A DNA stretch of 64,000 nt from DASUBV01 sp963725175 (GTDB lineage Bacteria; Actinomycetota; Actinomycetes; Streptosporangiales; Streptosporangiaceae). The stretch covers positions 4,526,001-4,590,000 of the forward strand of contig CAVRXH010000006.1 of assembly GCA_963725175.1 (NCBI GenBank). The letters run 5' to 3'. The translations under genes were made by a program, and so were the position numbers. The notes beneath the pieces were generated by a model. That model was not told the DNA's origin. It worked only from the letters and a program-made list of their open reading frames with translations, and made no database searches. Position 1 is the stretch's first letter. Each line of letters opens with the position of its first letter. Positions 17,700 to 25,567 of the stretch are shown here, one piece after another.

Positions 17700-18674
17700 C
17701 TAGCGGATGGCGCGGGCCGGCCTGGCCTCCCAGCCGGTCCACAGCGGGCGGTAGCCCTGCTGGCTCCAGAACGGCATCGATAGCGGGTTGACCTGCGCGT
17801 AGTGCAGCAGCACCAGACCCACGCCCGCCGCCTGCGCCTCCTGGTGGAACCGGGCCGCGAGCCGCGCGCCGATGCCACCGCCGCGCACGCCCTGGCTGAC
17901 CCCGAGCAGCAGCAGGTAGGACACCGGGGACACCCCGGCCATCGGCGCGATCCAGCCGGCCGCGTCCGGCCGCTCGGCGCTGAGCATGCCGACGGCCTCG
18001 CCGTCCCGCTCGGCCAGCCAGATCCACGGCTCCGCCGCGGCCAGCCCCGCCTCGGTCTCGCGGCGCAGCGCCGCCGCCGTGTCCGGCCGCTCGGTGACGC
18101 TGCACACCAGCGAGTCGTACCTGACGACCTCCAGGCCGAGCCGCACCGCCGCGTCCAGGTCGGCGGGCCCGGCCCGGCGGATGGTGACCTGGTCGGCGCC
18201 GTCCGCCGCCTGCGCGGGCACCACCGGGCGCGAGCCCGGTACCCGCGCGGCGATGACCTCGGAGGGCAGCAGCCCGTGCCGCCGCAGCGCCGCGACCCCG
18301 CCGACGTCCCGGCTTGGCCACATGAGCATCGCGGCGGTGTCCTCGTCATCGGTTCCTGGCAGCGCGGCCAGGTGCTCCCGCCACTGGGCGAGCAGCAGAT
18401 CAAGGCCGCCGCTGACGTCCGGGCCCGCCACCCTGGCCCGCAGCCGGTACTGCCGCGCCGCGCCCCAGGACAGATCCAGCGAGCCCGGCGTGCCTTCCCA
18501 GTGCTCGCAGGTGCCGACCGCGGTGACCGTTCCATCCGGCCCGGTCACCGCCAGCGGTTCCCCGCAGCCGTCCGGGCCTGGCTCGGGCACCGGCAGCAGC
18601 GGGTCGGTTGCCTGCCACCGCGCCGCGACCCGCGCGAGGACGCCGCCGGCGGTCGTCTCGGTGAGCGCGGTCAT
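17700..18674 (-). CDS. GNAT-family N-acetyltransferase
   Basis: A 324-residue protein. The C-terminal GNAT domain (from about residue 165) starts VTIRRAGPADLDAAVRL and contains the acetyl-CoA pyrophosphate-binding motif QGVRGGGIGARLAARF and the terminal HYAQVNPLSMPFWSQQGYRP. The N-terminal half looks like a degenerate second GNAT-like region. Start ATG 18674 overlaps the stop of the upstream gene in an ATGA, so the two are translationally coupled. The acyl acceptor is unknown. Confidence 0.85.
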   Translation of the reverse strand: MTALTETTAGGVLARVAARWQATDPLLPVPEPGPDGCGEPLAVTGPDGTVTAVGTCEHWEGTPGSLDLSWGAARQYRLRARVAGPDVSGGLDLLLAQWREHLAALPGTDDEDTAAMLMWPSRDVGGVAALRRHGLLPSEVIAARVPGSRPVVPAQAADGADQVTIRRAGPADLDAAVRLGLEVVRYDSLVCSVTERPDTAAALRRETEAGLAAAEPWIWLAERDGEAVGMLSAERPDAAGWIAPMAGVSPVSYLLLLGVSQGVRGGGIGARLAARFHQEAQAAGVGLVLLHYAQVNPLSMPFWSQQGYRPLWTGWEARPARAIR

Positions 18675-19300
18675 GGCCGTTTCTCGCGCTGCGGCGGCAC
18701 GGTGCCGTCCCAGTCGGCGAGCGGCCGGCAGTGCCACTGCCAGCCCCGCTGGCTCGGGCGGCCGGGCAACTCGGTCCTGCCGTTGGCCCAGCGCAGTATC
18801 TGCCAGGGGTCATCGCCCGGCTGATGCCAGGGGAACAGCCGGGCCAGCACCAGCGCGGCAAGGCCGGCGTCCGGGGTGAACGGCAGGCCGAGCCCCCGCG
18901 CCGCGTCGTCGGCGTGGATCAGCACCTCGTCACAGCCCATCGCGGCAAACCCGCTGGCGTCGGCGGCCCCGGCCGGGTGGAAGCCCCTGACCTCCGGCGG
19001 GGCGGCGCTGACCCCGGCGGCCAGCGAGCGGGCGGCGGCCAGCACGGTGCCAAGGAGATGGTCGGGCGCCGCACCGGTGTCCGCCTTCAGATCCAGCGCG
19101 GAGATGTCCTGCGTGCCGCCCCACAGGTCGAAGGAGTACCAGGCCAGCCCGGCGGCAATGTGGGCGGTCACCGAGGCGGCGGTGAAGTCAAGGCCGGGGA
19201 CCGGCGCGGTCCAGTCCAGGTCCAGCGCCGGGCGCAGCAGGCGCTCTGCGGCGGCGGCCGCCGCCAGCACCTCAGCGCCGCCGGGCTCGTGGATCGGCAT
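18671..19300 (-). CDS. Maleylpyruvate isomerase N-terminal-domain (TIGR03083/DinB-like) protein
   Basis: A 209-residue four-helix-bundle protein of the mycothiol-dependent/maleylpyruvate isomerase-like family. Its pattern includes VTAHIAAGLAWYSFDLWGG and FAAMGCDEVLIHADDAARGLG, the latter resembling the conserved C-x2-E-x-L-I-H-x-x-D metal-site motif. TAGGAG upstream of ATG 19300 supports the start. Coupled to the GNAT gene by ATGA. Family members may perform metal- and mycothiol-dependent chemistry; the substrate here is unknown. Confidence 0.75.
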   Translation of the reverse strand: MPIHEPGGAEVLAAAAAAERLLRPALDLDWTAPVPGLDFTAASVTAHIAAGLAWYSFDLWGGTQDISALDLKADTGAAPDHLLGTVLAAARSLAAGVSAAPPEVRGFHPAGAADASGFAAMGCDEVLIHADDAARGLGLPFTPDAGLAALVLARLFPWHQPGDDPWQILRWANGRTELPGRPSQRGWQWHCRPLADWDGTVPPQREKRP

Positions 19301-19370
19301 CAGGCTCCTAGATCTTGGATCATGCGTCGTGCCGCGCGCCGGGACGAACTGCGTCATCCGGAGAGCCCGG

Positions 19371-20090
19371 CTAGTGGAGGACCGCGCCGGCGGCCATGCC
19401 GATCAGGTAGGTGATGCCGGCCGCCGCCCCGGCCAGCAGGAGCTGGCGGACCGCGCCGCGCAGGAAGGGCCGCGCGGTGATCCGGGACACCAGCCCGCCG
19501 CCCACGAAGGCCGCGATCGCGGCCAGGATCAGCGCGGCCGGCAGCAGGCCGAAGCCGGCCAGGTAAGGCAGCAGCGGGATGATCGCGCCGACGGCGAAGG
19601 TGATCAGCGAGGTGCCGCCCGCCAGCAGCGGCGAGGGCAGCGCCTGATGGTCCACGCCCAGCTCCTCGCGGACGTGCACCCGCAGCGCCTCCTCCGGGTG
19701 CGCGGAGACCTGCATGGCGACCTTGGCGGCCAGGTCCGCGTCCACGCCGCTGCGGATGAAGACGTTGGCCAGCTCGCGCTGCTCGCCGGCCGGGTTGCGC
19801 GCGAGCTCGTTCCGCTCCTTGGTGACCTCGGCGGCGACCAGCTCGTTCTGCGAGGCCACGGACACGTACTCGCCCGCGGCCATGGAGAACGCCCCGGCGG
19901 CCAGGCCGGCGAGGCCGGTCAGCAGGATGGCCTGCCGCGACCCGCCGCCGCCGCCGACCCCGGCGATCAGCGCGATGTTGGTCACCAGCCCGTCCATCGC
20001 GCCGAAAACGGCAGGCCGGAGCTTGCCGCCTGACACGTTGCGGTGCCGGTGCTCGTGGTGGTCGCTATGCGCGTCGCTCGTCGCGGTCAT
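19371..20090 (-). CDS. VIT1/CCC1-family iron/manganese transporter
   Basis: A 239-residue membrane protein. A His-rich N-terminus (HSDHHEHRHRN) is followed by the CCC1/VIT first helix FGAMDGLVTNIALIAGV, then AAGEYVSVASQNE, a charged metal-binding cytoplasmic insert, and three further helices (VGAIIPLLPYL, AALILAAIAAFVGG, TYLIGMAAGAVLH). Exports or stores Fe2+/Mn2+. ATG 20090 is chosen; GTG 20096 or TTG 20102 are possible because the best Shine-Dalgarno-like AGGACC is further upstream. The MntP-like gene at 10.3 kb is the only other metal exporter nearby. Confidence 0.85.
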   Translation of the reverse strand: MTATSDAHSDHHEHRHRNVSGGKLRPAVFGAMDGLVTNIALIAGVGGGGGSRQAILLTGLAGLAAGAFSMAAGEYVSVASQNELVAAEVTKERNELARNPAGEQRELANVFIRSGVDADLAAKVAMQVSAHPEEALRVHVREELGVDHQALPSPLLAGGTSLITFAVGAIIPLLPYLAGFGLLPAALILAAIAAFVGGGLVSRITARPFLRGAVRQLLLAGAAAGITYLIGMAAGAVLH

Positions 20091-20245
20091 GCTCACAAAC
20101 AAAGGTCCTGCCGTCGGCCCCGGGGGACATGCGCCGCCCGGGCGGGATTCGCTGCTGCCGAGATACCAGCTGCCCTGCTGGTAGCCGGCTAACCAGCCAC
20201 AGGTCCCTCATTATTCCCGCCGGTGTCCTGCCGCGGCATGCGAAA

Positions 20246-20284
20246 TACCGAGCGCCCGCGCCGGTCGGGCGCGGGCGCTCGGTA
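20246..20284 (-). terminator. Strong 17-bp hairpin after the CDO-rhodanese gene
   Basis: A perfect 17-bp stem (20246-20262 with 20268-20284) with the 5-nt loop GGTCG. It lies 36 nt beyond the stop of the cupin-rhodanese gene and well before the VIT gene start. Almost certainly a factor-independent terminator. The rest of the 229-bp spacer shows nothing else. Confidence 0.75.
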
Positions 20285-20319
20285 AGGAAGGGAGGGCGGG
20301 CAGCGGCGGGGAAGCGCGG

Positions 20320-21414
20320 CTAGCCGAGCGCCTGGGCCGGACGGACCGGCAGGCCGGCCGCCTGCCAGGCCTGGAACCCGCCATCCAGGTCGGTGGCCTC
20401 CGCCAGGCCGAGGCGGCGCAGCGACGTCGCGGCCAGCGAGGACGCATAACCCTGCGAGCACATCAGGATGACCCTGGTATCCGGCCTGGCCAGCGCGGGG
20501 ATGCGCGCCTCGCTGCGCGGGTCGAGCCGCCATTCGAGTACGTTGCGGCCGATGATGATGGCGCCGGGCACCTCGCCCTCGATGATCCGCTGCTCCAGCG
20601 AGCGGATGTCGACCAGCACCGCACCGTCGGTCAGCGCCGCGAACGCGGCCTCCGGGCGCAGCCGGGCCAGCCCGCCGCGCGCCTCGGCCAGCAGCTCGTC
20701 GATGCCGGGCGCGCCGGTCGGCAGCGCGTCCGAGGTGAGCCGGGCGGCCGACGCGGTGGCAGCGGCCAGCGCGGTGTCCGCGCCGCCCCGGCCGCGGGCG
20801 CCCTCGGGACCGTCGATGGCGACCGTCTCCCTGGCGATCAGGCCGTAGTCGGTCGAGGTGTAGTAGGTCATCGCCGACAGCGGGGGTGAGTAGGCGTGAA
20901 TGCTGGTGGCCGAGCCCTCGCCGCCATGGGCGACGTCGTGCACGTGCCCGGGGCCGAACGCCACCGCGTCGCCCGGGTGCAGCCGCCGGTGCGCCAGTCG
21001 CCGGCCCGACGGCACCCGGTACTGCTCGACCAGGCCGCCGCCGGCCACCGCGAACGAGCCGGACGAGCCACCGTGGTCGTGCCAGTCGGTGTCCTGGCCC
21101 CGCTCCCAGGCCAGCAGCCACACATCGACCGAGTTCGACCGGTGCAGTGGCAGGTACCAGCGCACATCCGGGTCGTGTACGACCAGGTCCGCCCACAGAT
21201 CGCGGCGACCAGCCAGCGTGGTGGTGACCGCGCGGAGCTCGGCAGGAGAGAGCCTGCCGCTGGGCGGCGCGAGATCCCGCATCGTGTCGCCAATTGCCTG
21301 CTGGCGCTCCGGGCTGACCCCCCAGCCCGGCTTAAGCCCCGTGCCGGACTGCTCTGAACTGCTGGTTCCCCCTGAGCTGACAGTGGCGATCGACACGCTG
21401 CGTCCCTCTGACAC
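20320..21414 (-). CDS. Cysteine-dioxygenase-like cupin fused to a rhodanese domain
   Basis: A 364-residue fusion. Residues ~60-200 are a thiol-dioxygenase cupin: SVDVWLLAWERGQDTDWHDH supplies the His-x-His pair and GHVHDVAH the third His. After a linker, residues ~245-355 are a rhodanese domain with catalytic Cys in LMCSQGYASSLAA. Cysteine dioxygenases oxidise cysteine or other thiols to sulfinates, and rhodaneses move sulfane sulfur, so joint action on one thiol or persulfide is likely. GTG 21414 follows GAAGGAG by 5 nt and is the best start. Divergent from a betaine-type ABC importer, with a shared promoter region. Confidence 0.88.
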   Translation of the reverse strand: MSEGRSVSIATVSSGGTSSSEQSGTGLKPGWGVSPERQQAIGDTMRDLAPPSGRLSPAELRAVTTTLAGRRDLWADLVVHDPDVRWYLPLHRSNSVDVWLLAWERGQDTDWHDHGGSSGSFAVAGGGLVEQYRVPSGRRLAHRRLHPGDAVAFGPGHVHDVAHGGEGSATSIHAYSPPLSAMTYYTSTDYGLIARETVAIDGPEGARGRGGADTALAAATASAARLTSDALPTGAPGIDELLAEARGGLARLRPEAAFAALTDGAVLVDIRSLEQRIIEGEVPGAIIIGRNVLEWRLDPRSEARIPALARPDTRVILMCSQGYASSLAATSLRRLGLAEATDLDGGFQAWQAAGLPVRPAQALG

Positions 21415-21743
21415 ACAGTCTCCTTCTTGGCGTAGCACTGGTGGGATATGCCACATTATGCACCCGAGGACTACCATTAAATCCCCTGGTCAATAGCGCT
21501 TTACCGACTCAGGGCAGTCGAGGGCAGGCTACGTCCCGCCGCCCCGCCACGGGCTGGAAGCCTACGGACTTGGTAGAAATAACCAATGTGGGGTAGCTAG
21601 GCTTGCACGCCTGCCGGGAAAGTCGGCGGCCCGCGAGCCCGGCCTGGACGCTGCGCGAGCCAAGTTCGGCCAGACCCGCGGGGCTGGGCAGGCAGCCTGC
21701 GGCTGACAGCCCAACCCGGACTCACAGTCACCGGAGAAACCGC
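21415..21743. promoter_or_regulatory. Divergent promoter region, cupin-rhodanese / ABC importer
   Basis: 329 bp without a gene. It is relatively AT-rich at 21440-21500, presumably the cupin-rhodanese promoter. An inverted repeat TTGGT-N7-ACCAA sits at 21570-21586, about 160 bp before the importer ATPase gene. No riboswitch or known operator recognised. Confidence 0.4.
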
Positions 21744-22910
21744 GTGATCACCTTCGATCGTGTCACTAAGCGCTACCCGGACGGGACCGTCGCGGTTGAC
21801 GCCCTGGACCTGGAAATCCCGCCCGGCAAGACGATGGTCCTGGTGGGGCCGAGCGGCTGCGGGAAGACCACCTCGCTGCGGATGATCAACCGGCTGATCG
21901 AGCCGAGCAGCGGCCGGATCCTGCTGGACGGCCAGGATGTGCTCCAGGCTAACCCGGCCACGCTGCGCCGGGGAATCGGCTACGTCATCCAGCAGACCGG
22001 CCTGTTCCCGCACCGCACCATCGAGGACAACATCGGCACCGTGCCGGTGCTCAACGGCTGGGGCAAGGCCAGGGCGCGGGCCAGGGCCAGGGAGCTGATG
22101 GACCTGGTCGGCCTGGACGCCGGGATGGCCAAGCGCTATCCGCACCAGCTCTCCGGCGGCCAGCAGCAGCGCGTCGGGGTCGCCAGGGCGCTGGCCGCCG
22201 ACCCGCCCGTGCTGCTGATGGACGAGCCGTTCAGCGCCGTGGACCCGATTGTCAGAGCGGCCCTGCAGGATGAGCTGATCAGGCTCCAGGCGGAGCTGCG
22301 CAAGACCATCGTGATGGTCACCCACGACGTGGAGGAAGCCATCAAGGTCGGCGACATGGTGGCCGTGTTCCGGCCGGGCGGGCACCTGGCTCAGGTGGAC
22401 ACGCCCGAGCGGCTGCTCGGCGCGCCGGCCGATGAGTACGTCGAGGGCTTCGTAGGCTTCGACAGGGGAATCCGGCGGCTGTCGTTCTTCAGCGCGGCCG
22501 GGGTGCACCTGGACGTCGACGGGATGCTGGGGGAGGACACCACGGTCGGCGACGCGCGCACGGCGGCACAGCGTGGCGGCCTGACGTGGGTACTCGTCCT
22601 TGACCCGGAACGGCGGCCTCGCGGCTGGGCGTCGGCCGCCGCGCTGGGGTCAATGGGCGCCGGGGACCTGCTGGGCACTGCGGACCTGGCCGGGGTGGGT
22701 CACTCGTTCAGGCCGGAAAAGGACTCGCTGCGCTCGGCGCTGGACGCTACGGTCCTGTCCAGGACCGAGCGGGCCGTAGGGGTGGATAACGCCGGGCGGG
22801 CTCTCGGCGTGGTCACCTACGAGCGGCTCCGCGACGCCATCCGGATGGCCGAGCAGGTCGCGGACGACGGCGCGCCCGGGGCCGCGCGCACCGAGGGCGC
22901 CCGCACATGA
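21744..22910 (+). CDS. Osmoprotectant/betaine-type (OpuCA/ProV) ABC transporter ATPase
   Basis: A 388-residue ABC ATPase. Walker A GPSGCGKTT (residues 35-43), signature LSGGQQQRVGVARALA, Walker B LLMDEPFSAVDP, H-loop VTHDVEEA, then the quaternary-amine-uptake family C-terminal extension containing degenerate CBS-like repeats. GTG 21744 follows GGAGAAACCGC. The stop overlaps the next permease start by 4 nt, the first of a four-gene importer operon. Family substrates are glycine betaine, choline, carnitine, proline betaine; relatives import histidine or ergothioneine. Confidence 0.9.
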   Translation: MITFDRVTKRYPDGTVAVDALDLEIPPGKTMVLVGPSGCGKTTSLRMINRLIEPSSGRILLDGQDVLQANPATLRRGIGYVIQQTGLFPHRTIEDNIGTVPVLNGWGKARARARARELMDLVGLDAGMAKRYPHQLSGGQQQRVGVARALAADPPVLLMDEPFSAVDPIVRAALQDELIRLQAELRKTIVMVTHDVEEAIKVGDMVAVFRPGGHLAQVDTPERLLGAPADEYVEGFVGFDRGIRRLSFFSAAGVHLDVDGMLGEDTTVGDARTAAQRGGLTWVLVLDPERRPRGWASAAALGSMGAGDLLGTADLAGVGHSFRPEKDSLRSALDATVLSRTERAVGVDNAGRALGVVTYERLRDAIRMAEQVADDGAPGAARTEGART

Positions 22911-23584
22911 ACTGGTCGCAGTTCTGGCAGTACACCTTGTTCAACGCCTACCTCGGCATCGTGCCGGCGGTGGCCGGGCTGGTGATCTCCGTGCCGCTCG
23001 GCATCGCCTGCGTACGCTGGCGGCCGCTGTACGCGCCGGTGCTGTCGGCGACCAGCGTCATCTACGCGATCCCGTCGCTGGCCCTGTTCGTCGTGCTGAT
23101 CGACTACACGGGGCTTGGCAACCTGACGCTCATCATCCCGCTGACGCTGTTCTCGCTGTGCGTGCTGGTCCCGAATGTGGTCGACGGGCTGCGCTCGGTG
23201 CCTGACCCGGTGCGCCAGGCCGCCACCGCGATGGGGTTCGGCGCGCTGCGGCGGCTGGTCCAGGTAGAGCTGCCGCTGGCCGTGCCGATCATCATCGCCG
23301 GGCTGCGGGTCGCGGTGGTGTCCAGCATCAGCCTGGCCAGCGTCGGCGCCCTGATCGGGGTCAACAACCTCGGCTACTTCTTCATCGACGGGCTGCAGCG
23401 TGACTTCACGCAGGAGATCTACGCGGCGATCATCGCGGTCATCGTGCTGGCGCTGCTGTGTGACCTGCTGCTGGTCGGGCTGCGCCGGGCGCTCACCCCG
23501 TGGAGCCGCAGCCGGAGGGACAAGGCCGTGATCGACGCGGAGGGCGCGCAGCTGCTGGCACAAGGGACGGGGGCAGGGCGATGA
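22907..23584 (+). CDS. Betaine-type ABC transporter permease (OpuCB-like)
   Basis: A 225-residue inner-membrane permease with about five helices (YLGIVPAVAGLVISVPLGIA, SVIYAIPSLALFVVLI). The EAA-like cytoplasmic loop reads VRQAATAMGFGALRRLVQVELPLAVPIIIAGL. It overlaps both neighbours by 4 nt (start with the ATPase stop, stop with the second permease start), so expression is coupled. First of two non-identical permeases forming a heterodimeric channel. Confidence 0.9.
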   Translation: MNWSQFWQYTLFNAYLGIVPAVAGLVISVPLGIACVRWRPLYAPVLSATSVIYAIPSLALFVVLIDYTGLGNLTLIIPLTLFSLCVLVPNVVDGLRSVPDPVRQAATAMGFGALRRLVQVELPLAVPIIIAGLRVAVVSSISLASVGALIGVNNLGYFFIDGLQRDFTQEIYAAIIAVIVLALLCDLLLVGLRRALTPWSRSRRDKAVIDAEGAQLLAQGTGAGR

Positions 23585-24258
23585 GCTTTATCCAGTTCGC
23601 CTGGGACTGGCTCAAGTCCCCGGCTCAGTGGCACGGCACCGACTCGATCCCGCTCCGGGTGCTACAGCACCTCGGCTACACCGGGCTGGCGCTGCTGGTC
23701 GCGGCGCTGATCGCGCTGCCGGTCGGGGTGGCCATCGGGCACTACGGCCGGGGCGGGTTCGTGGTGGTGAACCTCGCGAACGCCTGGCGGGCCATCCCGA
23801 CCCTCGGCCTGCTGATCTACATGGTCATCCTGATCGGCTTCTCTATCCTGGCCTGGCTGGTGCCGCTCGTGGTGCTGGCCATCCCGCCGATCCTGGTGAA
23901 CGCCTACGAGGGCGTCGCCGGGGTAGACGCCGACCTGAAGGACGCGGCTCGCGGCATGGGCATGACCGACTGGCAAATCTTGCGGAAAGTCGAGATCCCC
24001 GTCGCCCTGCCGCTGATCATGCTGGGGCTGCGCACGGGGGCTATCTTCGTGGTCGCCACGGCGACCATCGCGGCGGAGATCGGGCTTGGCGGCCTCGGCC
24101 GCTACATCATCGACGGGCTGGCCCAGAACAACTACGGCGAGGTGGCGGGCGGTGCCGTGCTGGTCGTTATCCTCGCGCTGCTCGTCCAGGTCGTGTTCGT
24201 CGGCCTGCGGCGCCTGATCGTGCCCGCCCCGCTGCGGATCCAGGCGGGCAGCCGCTAA
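23581..24258 (+). CDS. Betaine-type ABC transporter permease (OpuCD-like)
   Basis: A 225-residue permease paralogous to the preceding gene, with the EAA loop DLKDAARGMGMTDWQILRKVEIPVALPLIMLGL and the terminal helix AVLVVILALLVQVVFVGL. ATG 23581 overlaps the upstream stop in ATGA. It is separated from the substrate-binding protein gene by 48 nt that carry an AAGGGATAGAGAA ribosome-binding region. Confidence 0.9.
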   Translation: MSFIQFAWDWLKSPAQWHGTDSIPLRVLQHLGYTGLALLVAALIALPVGVAIGHYGRGGFVVVNLANAWRAIPTLGLLIYMVILIGFSILAWLVPLVVLAIPPILVNAYEGVAGVDADLKDAARGMGMTDWQILRKVEIPVALPLIMLGLRTGAIFVVATATIAAEIGLGGLGRYIIDGLAQNNYGEVAGGAVLVVILALLVQVVFVGLRRLIVPAPLRIQAGSR

Positions 24259-24306
24259 CCACCAGAGACGTTCGGCCATCCAACTGGCACATGAAGGGAT
24301 AGAGAA

Positions 24307-25269
24307 ATGCGTACTCATTCTCTGCCGGTAAAGCGGGGGGTGCTCGCAGGCGTCGCGGCCTGCGCGGCGATCTCCCTCGCTGCCTGCGGCAGTTCTTCCC
24401 CGTCTTCCTCTAGCGGCGGGAGCAGCGGCGGCAGCAACCCGCTGTCCTCGTCCGCGCCCAAGGGCACGGTGATCGTCGGGTCGGCCAACTTCCCCGAGGA
24501 CGAGCTGCTCGGCTACATCTACTCGATGGCGCTGCAGGGCCAGGGCATCAAGGTCAAGGACAAGTTCAACATCGGGGCGCGCGAGGTCTACTACCCGCAG
24601 GTCAAGAAGGGCGCGATCACGGTCATCCCCGAGTACAACGGGGCGCTGCTGACCACTTCGGTGGACACCACGAGCACGGCCGCGACAACCGCCGAGGTTG
24701 ACGCCGCGCTGACCGCCAAGCTGCCGTCCACGCTGGAGATCCTGAACCCGTCCTCGGCGCAGGACAAGGACTCGGTGACCGTCACCCAGGCGTTCGCCAA
24801 GAAGCACCACCTGACGTCGATCTCCCAGCTCAAGCCGATCGCCAAGACGATGATCATCGGCGGCCCGCCGGAGTTCAAGACCCGCACCGACGGCCTCGTC
24901 GGCCTGCGCAAGAACTACGGCCTGCACTTCAAGTCGTTCACCCCGCTCGATGAGTCCGGCCCGATCACCCTGGCCGCGCTCAAGGACGGCAAGGTGCAGG
25001 CGGCCGACGTGTTCACCACGACGCCGCAGATCATCACCGACAAGCTGGTCTCGCTCGACGACCCGAAGTTCAACTTCGCCGCCCAGAACGTGGTCCCGCT
25101 GGTCTACAAGCCGGGCGTCAACTCGAAGGTCGTCAACGTTCTCAACCAGATCTCGGCGAAGCTGACCACGGCGGGCCTGCTCGCCATGGACAAGGCCGTG
25201 ATCATCGACCACGCCAACTACTCGACGGTCGCCGCCGGGTGGCTCAGCGCGGTCGGCCTCAAGTCCTGA
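24307..25269 (+). CDS. Betaine-type ABC substrate-binding lipoprotein (ProX/OpuCC-like)
   Basis: A 320-residue lipoprotein: signal peptide with lipobox LAAC at about residue 27, a Ser/Gly linker, then the OpuAC-type fold (VIVGSANFPEDELLGYIYS, YPQVKKGAITVIPEYNG, LKPIAKTMIIGGPPEF, VQAADVFTTTPQII). Captures a quaternary amine or histidine-like ligand outside the cell and delivers it to the permease pair. The aromatic cage cannot be assigned from sequence alone. Its location just upstream of urocanase is suggestive of a histidine-derived ligand. Confidence 0.9.
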   Translation: MRTHSLPVKRGVLAGVAACAAISLAACGSSSPSSSSGGSSGGSNPLSSSAPKGTVIVGSANFPEDELLGYIYSMALQGQGIKVKDKFNIGAREVYYPQVKKGAITVIPEYNGALLTTSVDTTSTAATTAEVDAALTAKLPSTLEILNPSSAQDKDSVTVTQAFAKKHHLTSISQLKPIAKTMIIGGPPEFKTRTDGLVGLRKNYGLHFKSFTPLDESGPITLAALKDGKVQAADVFTTTPQIITDKLVSLDDPKFNFAAQNVVPLVYKPGVNSKVVNVLNQISAKLTTAGLLAMDKAVIIDHANYSTVAAGWLSAVGLKS

Positions 25270-25291
25270 CCGCTCAGCCGATCAGCTAGCG

Positions 25292-25329
25292 GTAGCGGCC
25301 CCCGGCGGATATCCGCCGGGGGCCGCTAC
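25292..25329. terminator. Perfect 38-nt palindrome after the ABC importer operon
   Basis: A 19-bp perfect dyad centred on GGATATCC, flanked by GTAGCGG and CCGCTAC ends, begins 23 nt after the binding-protein stop. Very stable and positioned as a terminator for the importer operon; no T-tract. Confidence 0.7.
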
Positions 25330-25334
25330 GCGTG

Positions 25335-25529
25335 GCGCCGGAGGCGCCCAAACCAGCACGGCAGAGTCCCGCGCGGTCGGGCGAGACTCTGCGCCGGAGG
25401 CGCCCAAACCAGCACGGCAGAGTCCCGCGCGGTCGGGCGAGACTCTGCGCCGGAGGCGCCCAAACCAGCACGGCAGAGTCCCGCGCGGTCGGGCGAGACT
25501 CTGCGCCGGAGGCGCCCAAACCAGCACGG
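25335..25529. repeat. Three and a half tandem 56-bp repeats, each with two hairpins
   Basis: Units start at 25335, 25391, 25447 and 25503 (the last is 27 bp). Copies are identical by eye. Each holds a small dyad GGCGCC-GGA-GGCGCC (the first G precedes the unit boundary in the first copy) and a larger one CAGAGTC-N16-GACTCTG. The array ends about 40 bp before hutU. It is non-coding (56 is not a multiple of 3) and has no spacers, so it is not CRISPR. It could act as a repeated attenuator/terminator or be a mobile hairpin element. Confidence 0.9.
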
Positions 25530-25567
25530 TACGCTCACTGCGACGCTGAGAAGGTGAGGAGCTGGCC

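Noticed and set aside
25335..25529. CRISPR-like array
   Set aside because: Repeats are contiguous 56-bp units without unique spacers and no cas genes are nearby.
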